Source of the DNA: Scilla litardierei
Lineage: Eukaryota > Streptophyta > Magnoliopsida > Asparagales > Asparagaceae
Length of the DNA: 64,000 nt
Assembly: GCA_030789695.1 (NCBI GenBank)
Contig: JAULAV010009149.1
Location: forward strand, 30,160 to 94,159
Direction: 5' to 3'
Part shown: positions 10,668 to 21,383 of the stretch, one piece after another
Numbering within the stretch: the first letter of the stretch is position 1
How the letters are laid out: the number at the start of each line of letters is the position of its first letter
Program-made: the position numbers and the translations under genes
The notes under the pieces: model-generated
What the model saw: only the letters and a program-made list of their open reading frames with translations
Told to the model about the DNA's origin: nothing
Database searches by the model: none

Positions 10668-13075
10668 CTCCATATATCTACTCGCCAGCGCCTCAGTGGA
10701 CTGTCCCACTCGGAATGGAATGAAGTACGCGGATTTGGTCAATCGATCTACGATCACCCAAATCGAGTCATTCTGCTTCAGCCTCCGAGGTAGTCCAGTC
10801 ACGAAATCCATAGTGATGTGTTGCCACTTCCACTCCGGAATCGGAAGCGGTTGCAGCAACCCTGCCATACGCTGATGCTCCGCCTTTACTTGCTGGCAAA
10901 CCAAACACCGAGCCACACTCCTCTTCATACCATGCCACCAATAATTCAGACGAAGATCCTTGTACATCTTGGTCCCACTTGGATGCACAGAATACAGTGA
11001 ACTGTGTGCCTCCACCATCAACTCCTCTCTAATATCCCCAGCTGGCACACACAACCTGGCTCCAAACCTTAGTGAGCCATCCTCATGAATCAAAAATTCA
11101 GTCCACAGACTGGCTTCCACCTGCTCCCGAATCTTCACCAGCTTTGGATCCTCAGCCTGGCCAGCCTTGATCCGATCCACAATCGTCGACTGTATCTGCA
11201 TACACATCAACGAAGAAGCCTCCCCAGGAAGAACAATATCCACACCAGACTCGCAAAAATCCTGCTGCAATCTCCACTGCGAAGTCAAAATCATCACCGC
11301 TGGAAGCCTACTCAGCGCATCAGGAACCACATTCACCTTGCCAGGGTGATACTGCAAATCAATCTCATAATCCGCCGTGAGCTCCAACCATCGACGCTGT
11401 CGCATGTTGAGCTCCTTCTGAGTAAAAATATACTTCAAGCTTTTGTGATCGGTGAAGATCTTCACTTTCTCACTCAGCAGGAAGTGCCTCCAAATCTTAA
11501 GAGCAAACACAACAGCAGCCAACTCCAAATCATGCGTCGGGTAATTCTTCTCATGAACCTTGAGCTGACGAGATGCATACGCCACAACATGCCCGTGCTG
11601 ATGCAACACACAACCGAGACCCTTTCTAGAAGCATCGTAAAAGATCTCAAATCCACCGCTGCGATCAGGCACAACAAGAATAGGGGCAGTCGTCAATCTC
11701 TCCCTCAGAACACCAAAGGCATTCTCACAATCACCCGACCAAACAAAAGATACATCCTTCCGTGTCAATCTGGTCATCGGCTCGGCAATACGGGAAAAGT
11801 CCTTAATGAAACGCCGATAGTAACCAGCAAGTCCAAGGAAACTCCGAATCTCAGACACTGACTACGGAACATGCCACTCTCTGATGGCCCTGATCTCCTC
11901 GGGATCCACTGAAATACCATCTCCAGTCACCACATGCCCGAGAAAAGCAACTCTGTCCAGCCAAAACTCGCACTTCAAAAACTTAGCATACAACCGATGC
12001 TTCCTCAAAATCTCCAACACCGTCCTCAAGTGCGATGCATGCTCCTCCTCCGACTTAGAATAGATCAGAATGTCGTCAATAAAGATAACGACAAACTTAT
12101 CCAAAAAGTCGTAGAAAATCAGATTCATCAGATTCATGAAAACTGCGGGTGCGTTGGTTACACCGAAAGGCATAACCACAAACTCGTAGTGTCCATACTT
12201 CGTCTTGAACGCTGTCTTCGGAACATCATCCTTCTTCACCTTCAACTGATGATAACCACTCCTCAGATCCAGCTTCGAAAACACCCTCGAACCTCCAAGC
12301 TGATCAAAAATATCATCAATGCGAGGCAACGGGTATTTATTCTTGATGGTCACCGCATTCAACTCCCGATAGTCCACGCACATGTGACGCGAACCATCCT
12401 TCTTCTTCACCGGCAGCACCGGTGCTCTCCACAGAGACACACTAGGATTGATATAACCCTTCTGCATAAGCTCATCCAACTACCTACGCAACTCTTCCAA
12501 CTCTGCTGGCGCCATACAATATGGTGCCTTCGAAATGGGCTGTGCTCCCGAAATAAGATCAATAGAAAATTCCAAAGCCCGATCAGGTGGCAAACCAGAC
12601 ATCTCCTCGGGGAAGACGTCATCAAAATCTCGCACCACAGCTGGCCTCTCCAACTCCATCTGCATAGCCACAACCTCCACTGGTCTGGCCCGAAATCTGA
12701 CAGGACCAAGCGAACTGCTACCACGGCTGAACTCAAACACTGGGTGTCCGGGAATCTCGAACACAACCTTCTTCCTCCGACAGTCGATCGTAGCATAGAA
12801 GCTCGCAAGCCAATCCATCCCAAGAACTGCATCGTAGTTGATGATGTCGTGGACAATGAAATCAGCGTAAAGCTCATGTCCACAAACCACCAACGAGCAA
12901 GAACTGCAACCAAGATGCACCGAGACCACGCCATTCCCTGTAACGATATTTCAACTCTTGGAAAGAGGGGACGTCGACAAGGAATGCTTCACCACGAAGC
13001 TCCGAGAAATAATGTACATCGATGCACCAGAGTCAAAGAGAACTCGTGCAGGAAATGTGCATGCCAAAATCACAC
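10668..13075 (-). pseudogene. T pol: protease, RT, RNase H, integrase N-terminus
   Basis: Minus-strand pol of T. The aspartic protease active site reads LFDSGAS near 13030. RT follows with [11 protein letters not shown], the catalytic FIDDIL (about 12065-12094) and FLGHVV. RNase H shows FYDAS and TDHKSLKYIF, and integrase opens with the H-H-C-C zinc finger (WWHGMK...CLVCQQVKAEH) and DFVTGLP. Stops at 12951-12953 (TGA), 12480-12482 (TAG) and 11862-11864 (TAG) break the frame. The function in a live element is processing, cDNA synthesis and integration. Motifs are otherwise well kept, so the decay is recent. Confidence 0.92.
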
Positions 13076-13187
13076 CTACAAATAGTCTAACAATCAAGCC
13101 CTAGTCTAGCAACAATCATATGCAAGTAATCAACATAATCTAACAATCAATCATAACTGAGGAAGAAACAGCTAGGAGGGAAGTTAC
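13076..13187 (-). other. Predicted 112-bp intron between T gag and protease
   Basis: The minus strand has CACAG/GTAACTTC at the left splice border and TTTGTAG/GTGTGATTTTG at the right. Joining the flanks gives an in-frame run (DAVITG then VILACTF) into the protease. The interval itself is T-rich and full of stops. Confidence 0.65.
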
Positions 13188-14319
13188 CTGTGATAACCGC
13201 ATCCATGGCCATGCTCTCCTCCTCAGTCATCAGAAAAGCCTGCCCTCTCGGCAGAACAGCTCGCTGAAAGGCCTGTCTCTGTGGAACAAGAGGTGCTCCA
13301 TGTCCAGCGGGCACAAGAGCTCGCTGCTGCAACGGCTTTGCTGCAATGGGTACCCGCCAAGGCTGCTTCGACTTGGGACACTCCCTGATGGTATGGGCAG
13401 GATCTCCGCAGACAATACACTGCCCCAGGAACCTCCTACACTGATCCCTGAGGTGCCCGGTCTTGCCGCAGAAATGGAAAGTCTTCAGAATGGGCCCACC
13501 TGGCCTCTTGAACTGAACATGCTGATTAGGCTTGAAACCAGGCCTAACCGCCGCTCTGACCTACTCCATAGGCCTCTTCCCAGCTCCTGAAACATGTCCC
13601 TTCCTCTGGTTCAAATTCAACTCCTGCCGCCTCGCAGCAATCATAACCTTCTGATATGTCTCCAGGTCAGAAGAGGTCACAAAACTCTGAAGCTCCAAGG
13701 CAAGTCCCTGGAGGAACCGCTGAGCTTTCTCATCGGCATCTTGCACCATCTTTGGTGCAAACCGATTGAGCCTCGTGAACTCTTGGTGGTACTGATCCAC
13801 CGACAAGCTCCCCTGCTTCAGATCTATGAAGCGCTGCAGCATCACCTGTCTAGAAGCCTTCGGGAAGAATTCTCCATCAAATCTGGACTTAAAGGTAGCC
13901 CAAACTATCGGCTCCACCAGCATCTTCTCTTCAGCATCCCACCAGTTTTTGGCATTATCCTTCAGCTGCCTCTTAGCCAAATCAACCCATCCAGCCGGGT
14001 TAATCTTCGCCATCGCCAGGTTATCATCAGTGTTTCGAATCCACTCATCAGCAGCCAGAGGACCCTCAGACCCATCAAAATATGCGGGACCCAGCTCCCG
14101 AAATTGCTTCGCTCCCGGCTCGGAGCGAGGGGCATCCTGGATTGCCCGACCAGCTCGAGCAAGTGGAGCATTCTGGACTTGCAGGAGCACGCCCTGCTAC
14201 ACTTGCATCATCTGAAGCATCATCCGCATCATCTCTCCATTGGTGGGTTCCCGCTCAGGCTCCTCGTCATGAGGGGGCGCACCACTACCTCCACCACGGG
14301 TGAATTGCCTTCCTGCCAT
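13188..14319 (-). pseudogene. T gag with zinc knuckles
   Basis: The gag start codon is at 14317-14319 (MAGRQFTRGG). The capsid-like Retrotrans_gag part includes NWWDAEEKMLVEPIVWATFK, FPKASRQVMLQRFIDLKQG and LNRFAPKMV. Two zinc-knuckle motifs follow near 13410-13490. One is intact (CIVCGDPAHTIREC); the other has lost its first Cys (FHFCGKTGHLRDQC). TAG stops at 14197-14199 and 13561-13563 each fit loss of a CAG Gln codon. Gag forms the virus-like particle in live elements. Confidence 0.9.
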
Positions 14320-14462
14320 CTAACGAAACAGAAAACGAAGCAGATTAGACTCATAGCTTATGACTCGGACGTCGAACTTAGTTTATTGGACATTCTAATA
14401 TTATTATCGTCATTCCGATAATCGCAGTTACAGAAGGACCTGCATGGGCCACCAACAAAACC
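14320..14462 (-). other. T leader and primer-binding region
   Basis: On the minus strand the sequence after the 5' LTR starts GGTTTTGTTGGTGGCCCATG and runs to the gag ATG. The same leader, slightly diverged, follows the LTR of element W at 36188, so it is a conserved functional part. It does not match the common tRNA-Met type PBS, and I cannot name the primer tRNA. Confidence 0.6.
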
Positions 14463-16155
14463 TGTCATGCCCCGCTTCCCTAAAATGGAGGCGAGACGTG
14501 AAAATGTCCGCACGAGAGTGGAGCTATGAAGCCCCAAACCCGATAAGCGTCAATAAAACATAAGCAGGTCCCTGTAACCACAAATGGAACAACAATAATA
14601 ACACAAGGAGAGACAGAAATAAAATCTCAAATCTCAGAATTTGTCCAACATGAAAATTAAGTTCAACATCCAGAAAAGCCACCAGGCTAAAAGAAAGAGT
14701 CTAAAGGCATAACACACGACCAACACAACAAACACCAACAAAGTATGGGTGCTACGCACCGATAACTAAAAGCAGTCTAAATCAAAAGGGAAAGCTCTAC
14801 GAGGACACTAAGACTGATCTCCAGTGTCCACGAAGTCCTCGATCAACACGAGATCTGACTCAGCGTCAGCAAACACCACGTCCTCAGCGACAAACTCAGG
14901 CTCGGGATCTAACATGTGTCACCCAAAAGAGAAAAGGGGCACATGTCAGCAAGTCGAAAGACTTGTGCAAGGAAACTGAAAGAAAAGTAAACTAACAACC
15001 TAGCAGTTAAAGTATGGTGCATGGCATGGCAAGTATCGTATGGAAGTAACAAGTGAAGTACAAGTAACAAGTAACAAGTAACAAGTGGTACGTGTGACAT
15101 GTATTGTCAAGTAACAAGTACAAGGGACCACCCACACACATGTGAGTGCCCTATTGCCCGCAGGCTGTATTCAAGTACAAGGGATCACTCACACACAGGC
15201 GAGTGCCCTATTGCCCGCAGGCTGTATTGAGCTCATTTTCTGGACCACGAGCCAGATATGTAATTGGCCTAGGGTCGTGCCCGCAAAACGGGTGCCTAGC
15301 CGGAACAAGTAGCACTAGTATGTAGCGATGCTACGCAATCACGATGAGTGTTCAAGCATGCAATGACATGAGCAGTTATTCGCGTACCGTTAATTGAATT
15401 TAAACATGACAGGCAAAATGTAATGACATGAACAGATATTCGCGTACCGTTAATTTAAATTAAACATGGCAGTTAAAGATGCATGGATGACATGAACAGT
15501 TAATACGCGTACCGTTAAGTGAAATTAAACATGACATACAAGCATGATGAAGGTGACGGACCAAGATTCGTTGTCAAGCTAGGTCAATGGCGTCCAGACG
15601 GCTATCCTTTCACCGTCTAGTCTCTTTTACGCTAAAGCAAGGAAATGGCCTAAGACATGGCCTAAAACATGGCCTAAAACCCTAAGTGGCAAGTTTCACT
15701 TGCCTAGCATCGGGGATGACGATCAACGAGGCCGTCACACAAAAGCTAACTACGGAGATGAGATCGCTGCCAAGGCAAAACAATATTAAAACAACATCCA
15801 ACCTAATTTTATTAGGGTTTCACAAAAACACAAATGGGCTATGAAGATATTAAGAGATCGAGTTATTACCGTATCGGAAGCGGAAGAACGATGCCGAGCA
15901 AGCACGGCAACGGAAGAAATGATCCGGGGAACCTAGGGTTCAGATCTGGAATGGATGGGGAAAATATGGAGAAATGGGGGTTTGGGGATTTTTGGGGGTT
16001 GGAGATGACCTAGGGCATGGTGGTTGGTCAAAATGGAGAGGGGGAGGAGCTCTAGATGAAGGAGGAAGGCTAGAGGAAGGTTGGGGAAGATCGGAGGTCA
16101 AGGGGGAAGGAAAGAGGCCATGAGAAGAGAAAGAAAGAAAAGAAACGAAGTGGGG

Positions 16156-16163
16156 TATTTATA
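16156..16163 (-). promoter_or_regulatory. TATA box of T 5' LTR
   Basis: The minus strand reads CTATAAATACCCC, about 40 bp downstream of the U3 motif array, followed by a CT-rich stretch where transcription would start. Confidence 0.7.
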
Positions 16164-16203
16164 GAAAATGACCTGGCGGCTGCCCAAAAATTAGGGTTTC
16201 GAC

Positions 16204-16625
16204 ACTGATTAGTCGGTCAAAGAGCAACCACTGACCGACTAGTTTGGGAACTAGTCGGTCGGTTGACCAACGCAGACCGACTAAGTCCAAACAGTAACTC
16301 CTGTACAAAAATAGGATTTAGATTTAGTCGGTCAAAGAACAACTACTGACCGACTAGTTTCGAATCTAGTCGGTCGATGAACGTTCTTAGACCGAATAAG
16401 AATGAATAGTACTTGGTATCAAAATGATCATAGAGTTAGTCGGTTGAAGAACGATTGCTGACCGACTAGTTTGCAACCTAGTCGGTCGACGAACGTTCTT
16501 AGACCCACTAACGATAAACAGTAACTCCTGAGAAATTTACAAAGCCCACTAGTCGGTCCATGAAGGTTTGCCGACTGACTAAATCGTCATCTAGTCGGTC
16601 GGTTCCCCTTCTTACACCGGCTAGC
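16204..16625. promoter_or_regulatory. U3 array of inverted TAGTCGGTC/GACCGACTA motifs (5' LTR)
   Basis: Four units of about 115 bp lie roughly 40-460 bp upstream of the T TATA box, the usual enhancer position in a plant LTR. I count 13 DRE/CRT-type cores (A/GCCGAC on either strand). Two cores present in the 3' LTR are altered here (GACCGAATA and GACCCACTA), and one altered there is intact here. Confidence 0.75.
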
Positions 16626-16898
16626 GTGCACAGAAAGTTCCGAAATGGAGCGCGAAGCTCCGGGATCGATTCCTAAGACTCATAGGCTTGATCTACCAAT
16701 AAGATATGACCGATATGAAGCCCGTCACGAATGACTTACTCCAAAATCGACGATCAACGGAAGAAGCTAGAAAATCACGACGAAACGATCGAAAATGAAG
16801 CTACGGAAAGGAAAACCACACATGAGGAGAAAATCCACCAAAACATATAATATAATATAGATAAATCCATATACATGAAAACCAGTCGTTACAGAAAC

Positions 16899-17595
16899 CA
16901 AGCTCGGGGTGGATACCCCAATCTATTTTCGAGCAAATCCCCACCAGTGGGAGACAACCGAGCCCGGAGGTCGAATAGTTTCAGATCTTTATAACTCGAG
17001 GATCGAGGAGAAGGCAAACTAGAGCCCACGCATGGTCGTCATCCCCAACGGCCACGTTGCATCCTTGTTCTTGTGCCACGCTCGTCAGTTCAAGAAGATG
17101 AGTTGTATGACGAGCCGATCTGATGGGTCGCGATCGAGCCTTTCCACATCAAGCAGGTCTCGGAGATGGAAAAGATGGTTCCAGGCAGCTAGGGACGACA
17201 TAACAGGCAGAGCTCGTCGCTCAAGATGTGGTCATCTGTGACTCTCAGGGACGGAGGCTCAAGGGTGGCTCCAGGTTCGGGGAGCTCCTCACCAACAAAC
17301 CGTTTGCCGACGACGATGCCATTCTCATTCACCGAGAAAACTCTTGATGCTCTCCTCAATCGGAGTGGTCTCAAGAAATTTCCTTATTTGGGGACGCCAC
17401 CAAATAGGGAAAGAGTTTTGAAGAGGGTGGAAGGGTTCTAACCAGATTTTGAATGGGGGATCAGTGCTTGGGAGCGAGGGTGACGACTGTCGCTCCATTG
17501 GGATTTGGTCTTTATCCTCTTGATTAGCGAAATGAATCGTTATCGACGTGGTTGATGACATGAGTGTTGACTAGTTTCCCATAGATGTCACTAGA
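16899..17595 (-). other. 5' leader region of X, with hypothetical frame 17325-17561
   Basis: The minus strand right after the X 5' LTR reads TCTAGTGACATCTATGGGAA, an altered version of the TCTGGCGCCGTCTGTGGGAA that follows the LTRs of Y and Z, so it is a decayed PBS. Downstream is a 78-residue frame (17325-17561) and then an overlapping frame (17189-17374) including SVNENGIVVGKRFVGEELPE. I do not recognise either product. They could be gag leader remnants or a captured gene piece. Confidence 0.45.
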
Positions 17596-18491
17596 TGGTT
17601 TGGGGTGTTTCCTCACCACTGGTTGATAGTTTGGAGGCCCGGAGATCGTGTTGTCACGTGAGACAAATACGGCCTTTGAAGTCGGTCGGACGAACGTTCA
17701 CTTGATCAGGAAGGCACATATCCTGCTTCGGTGCACCGAGGGGTAGCCTTGACAGGACGATAACCTCCGGGATTGGTCGGACGAATGGGCTCTGGCACGA
17801 GGGTGTTCAGATCCTAGCGATGGGACGTCAAAGGGAAGCTTCGACGGTGGTGATGTTTCTTTCGATCTGTAAAGTGATGAACTCGTGAGGGGGGTTGGAC
17901 CTTGGTTTCGACCAATTTCCCTCCGATACCTAAGTTAGATGCAGACTAAAGGAAGCTCGGTGGGACCGAGCTTGGTTCACGGAGAGACCAAGTGCGAATC
18001 CTCGAGCCGAGCTATGGAGAAGAAATGTGTAAGATGGAAGAAGGTGTGAGAAAGTTCTATAGTGATACCTCTGTTTTAGATCTCATAGATCGGCCCTTTG
18101 AGATGATGCCTCTCCCCTCTTCATATCGGCGAGTCATCCCTCCGATGTAATGGGCCATGATTGCCATCATTGATGGGGACATGCTAAGTGGGGAATGTTG
18201 ACCCTAATAATTGTCACGTTTTATGAAGGGGTGAATGCCATGAAGGTGGAGTGATGGCCATGAAGGTGGAGTGATGGCATTGAGTGGTTGCCATATTTGG
18301 CGAGTGCTCCCTTGGTTTGGGGAGCGATTTCTTCCACTACAGATAGTGGGGGTCTTTTAGGCCTTCGTCTTGGGTGGAGAAGCATGACCCGCCCGTGAGG
18401 TCCTTAGGTCCGGAGCCCAAGGCCGTAGTGGGTTAGCTGACTAGTCATGGTTGACTTGACTTCTTTGGGCCCGGTCAACATGGCTGTATCA
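17596..18491 (-). repeat. 5' LTR of element X
   Basis: The 896-bp partner of 872-1745, starting TGGTTTGGGG and ending GGCTGTATCA. It contains a small local duplication near 18235-18270 (ATGAAGGTGGAGTGATGGC twice). It is flanked on the right by the target duplication AATGT. Confidence 0.85.
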
Positions 18492-18496
18492 AATGT

Positions 18497-18901
18497 TTAC
18501 ATATTTTTCATTTTCATCCTTATGTAGATGGATTGTCGTACCCATGGGAGTCCGTTTGCTTGAAGATGATTCCATCCCGAATCGCTTGATAAGCTCCCTG
18601 CTGTATTTGTTTGATGTATGAAAGTTCCTTCCTTCATTTGTCGAATTTGTAGTCTAAGGAAGTAGTTGAGCTCACTCATATGGCTCATTTCGAATTCATC
18701 CTTCATGGACTTAGAAAATTCTTGGCAAAGATTAAAGTTAGTAGAACCAAATATTATATCGTCTACATAAACTTGAATTAACAAGATATCATTTTCATAC
18801 TCTTTAATAAAAAGAGTTGAATCAACTTCACCCATTTTAAAACCTAAATCCAAAAGATAGGTTTTGAGTCGATCATACCAAGCTCTAGGAGCTTGTCTCA
18901 A
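18497..18901 (-). pseudogene. Copia C reverse transcriptase, catalytic part
   Basis: The minus strand reads RQAPRAWYDRLKTYLLDLGF, then VYVDDIIFGS (YVDD is the polymerase active site) and the downstream LNYFLRLQIRQMKEGTFIHQ. It is cut on the left by X. Upstream, the stretch 18902-19111 joins it to the next block through several stops and small deletions, although the KKAVYGLRQ segment can still be made out. RT copies element RNA into DNA. Confidence 0.9.
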
Positions 18902-19111
18902 CCCATATACCGCTTTCTTAAGTTTAAAAATATTTCATGACTGAAGCCGGGTGGTTGAGAAACATAAACTTCTTCATTAACAGTACCATTCAAAAATGCA
19001 CTTTAACATCCATTTGAAATAATTTAAAATTTTTATAGGATGCAAAAGATAAAAGCAATTTAATAGCTTCTAATCTAGTTACGGGGGCAAAGGATTCTTC
19101 AAAATCCCCTC

Positions 19112-20296
19112 TTACCGATAGCCTTGAGCTACTAACCTTGCTTTATACCTTGTGATGACCTCGTTTTTATCGGTCTTGTTCTTAAAAATCCACTTGGTCC
19201 CAATCACTTGGTGACCACTTGGAAGAGGAACGAGCTCCCAAACTTTATTTCTCTCAAATTGCATGAGTTCTTCTTCCATTGGAACTATCCAAGCGCTATC
19301 TTCACACGCTTCTTGGATGTTCTTTGGCTCAATGGTAGAGACAAATGCACAATGAGAGAATTCATCAATTCTTGACCTTGTACGTACACCCACACCAATA
19401 TCTTCAATTATTTGGTCATGGGGGTGATTACGAACGGTCGGATAAGCTTTGAAAATACCTAGATCACGTGAAACATCATCAACAATTTCATTAGTATTGT
19501 TAGTCTCAATAATAGAATCATTAATTTTAACATTACTAATGGAATCACATAAAACATCTACACTATCAACAACAACTCGAGGAATATCAAAATCTTCATA
19601 AAATGATACGTGTGGTGATTCTTCGATCGTTGAAGAGGTTTTGTTGTATATCCGATAGGTTTTGCTACGTGTGGAATATCCAACAAAGATTCCTTCATCG
19701 GATATTGGCTCAAATTTATCTAAGTTACCAAAAGTGTTCTTTATAAAACATTTTGAACCAAAAGCTCGAAAATTTTTAACTTGTGGCTTCTTATCATAAA
19801 ATAATTCAAAACAAGTTTTGTTCGTTCGGGGCCTCACTAGTATCCTATTAAGCACATAACATGCTGTGTGCTCCGCCTCCGCCGAAAATTGTAGTCCAAG
19901 ATGACTATCATGGAACATGGTGCCGGCACACTCTATTAGGTTCATATTCTTTCTCTCAACAACACCATTTTGTGGTAGTGCGTGAGGAAAAGAAAAGTTG
20001 TGAGTAGTCTCATTTTCATCACAAAACCTAGTGATACATTCATTCTCAAATTCTTCTACATGATCACTATGAATAGTGATAATGGTAAATCCTAAGAAAT
20101 TTTGAATTTTCTTTGCAATATAGTAAACTCTTCAAAAGCTTCATTTTTATTGGTTAAAAATGAAACCCAAGTAAATCTAGAGAAGTCATCAACGACAACT
20201 AATTCATAATGAACAATACCTAAAAAAAGCGGTTCTAGTTGGCCCAAATAAATCTAGATGAAGCAATTCTAGGGGCCTCTTAGAAGTTATGCCTTC
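19112..20296 (-). pseudogene. Copia C integrase and RT N-terminus
   Basis: From right to left, the block runs from the degraded integrase core with HSDHVEEFEN (about 20042-20080) and QNGVVERKN (about 19949-19975, the catalytic Glu region), through the FRAFGSKCFIKN and GIFVGYS segments, to the start of RT (WELVPLPSGHQVIGTKWIFK, RYKARLVAQGY). An open stretch of 277 residues is kept at 19112-19945; the part above 19945 has many stops. It is interrupted on the right by element Y. Confidence 0.88.
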
Positions 20297-21363
20297 TGAT
20301 ACGTCTATTTTGCGGAGGTCCAACAGCATGGGCCCAAAAGCGCAGCCTACTACGCGAAATCATGGGAGGTCCAAGCCCACCAAACGAAGCCCGAAAGACA
20401 TGAACACAGAAACCCAACTACCGATCAGAAGCCCATCTGCGAGATCAGGCCCGCCCGACAAGGCCCCCTAGAGGACCCCCGAACGGCGATCCGACCCGGC
20501 CCTGAAAACGCGCAAGTCACTCGCCCACTCCAGCGATAACCGTTCCCCCAGGCCCGCTACCACTTAATGGCCGTTATGGGGAGGTGCTGGCATGGCGCAG
20601 GGAGCGGTGATGGGGAGGCGGATTGAGGGGGCACGATCGGGGGCGGATGAGGGACGTGAGTCGTGGGAAATCACGACGGGAGGCCTATAAAAGGGCTAGG
20701 AGGACGACTGGAAAAGGGACGGCATCTCAGGTAACAAAACCTAAGGTACTCCATCAACGACCTAGTTCCCCCACTTCATCTCCTTCCCCCCGCTCGCGCC
20801 GGAGGACGTCGTTCCGATCTCCTCACGAGTCGAACCGTCCCCGCCGAGCCACCTCTTTCAGATCATCATCTGACTTAGGCATCGGAGGGGATTTGGCTGG
20901 AACTAAGGTCCGGCCCCCCTGACGAGTGTTCTCGTCTGTTCAGGAGGACGTCAGATCCACGAGCCGAGGCTTCCCCTCTGCTCCATGTCGGCCGCGCATC
21001 AAGCTAGACGACCGAGGCTACCCCTCGTCGTCCGACCGATCGAGGCCGAGCACATCCATCCGAGCCGAGGCTTCCCCTCCGCTCCGCATCGGTCGTGCAT
21101 CAAGACAAGGCGCCGAGGCTTCCCCTCGTCGTCCGACCGTCCGAGGCCGAGCATCTCACACCGGGCCGAGGCTTCCCCTCAGCCCCCTTGAGGCCGAGGA
21201 TCCAAATCCGGCCCAACTGACGTGCTCCACGTCATCTGCAACTCCGATTCGCATCGCGTCTGCATGTGCTCGACGCACCCAAGGGACCCAAATCGGCCCC
21301 TTGACCACGTTGACCGGGCAGTCCACGGTTAACGCTTCTGTAGTGAGAAAACACTCTGAAACA
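20297..21363 (+). repeat. 5' LTR of Y
   Basis: The 1067-bp LTR starts TGATACGTCT and ends ACACTCTGAAACA. It is very similar to 26813-27866. It has a TATA box at 20686-20693, a possible splice donor CTCAG/GTAACA near 20730, a conserved core with GACTTAGGCATCGGAGGGG, and a possible acceptor CTGTTCAG near 20943. Confidence 0.92.
20686..20693 (+). promoter_or_regulatory. TATA box of Y LTR
   Basis: GGCCTATAAAAGGGC in the 5' LTR, with the same sequence at 27188-27195 in the 3' LTR. It sits upstream of the conserved R/U5 region. Confidence 0.75.
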
Positions 21364-21365
21364 TC

Positions 21366-21383
21366 TGGCGCCGTCTATGGGAA
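21366..21383 (+). other. Primer-binding site of Y
   Basis: TGGCGCCGTCTATGGGAA lies two bases after the LTR end. The TGGCGCCGT start is the type found in Tat/Athila-like Gypsy elements, with tRNA-Asp as the commonly proposed primer for the GGCGCC type. Confidence 0.7.

Larger units (their letters stand above)
7233..16893 (-). mobile_element. Gypsy chromovirus T (Tekay/Del-like), full length
   Basis: Full-length LTR retrotransposon inserted in X with the perfect 5-bp duplication GAAAC (7228-7232 and 16894-16898). The minus strand carries, in order, 5' LTR (14463-16893), leader, gag, protease, RT, RNase H, integrase, chromodomain-like tail, polypurine tract and 3' LTR (7233-9649). The tail after integrase (WRHGSPGESTWENEDEMRER) is typical of the Tekay/Del lineage. 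Seven premature stops and one frameshift were seen, so it is defective although structurally complete. Confidence 0.93.
14463..16893 (-). repeat. 5' LTR of T
   Basis: The 2431-bp LTR (TGTCATGCC...GTCGTTACA on the plus strand) is nearly identical to 7233-9649. It holds the U3 motif array at 16204-16625, a TATA box at 16156-16163 and the same short internal tandem repeats at 15120-15235 and 15360-15545. The first bases read TGTCATGCC where the partner has TGTCACGCC, a CG-to-TG change. Confidence 0.93.
872..18491 (-). mobile_element. Tat-like Gypsy element X (non-autonomous), hosting T
   Basis: Bounded by LTRs 872-1745 and 17596-18491 and by the 5-bp duplication AATGT (867-871 and 18492-18496). 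It is inserted in the RT region of Copia C. The minus orientation is shown by a polypurine tract beside 1745 and a degenerate PBS beside 17595. Without chromovirus T the internal region is about 6.2 kb. It has a long tandem array near the 3' end and no recognisable gag or pol. The LTR core matches those of Y and Z, which places all three in one superfamily. X is probably a non-autonomous derivative mobilised by a relative (inference). Confidence 0.8.
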
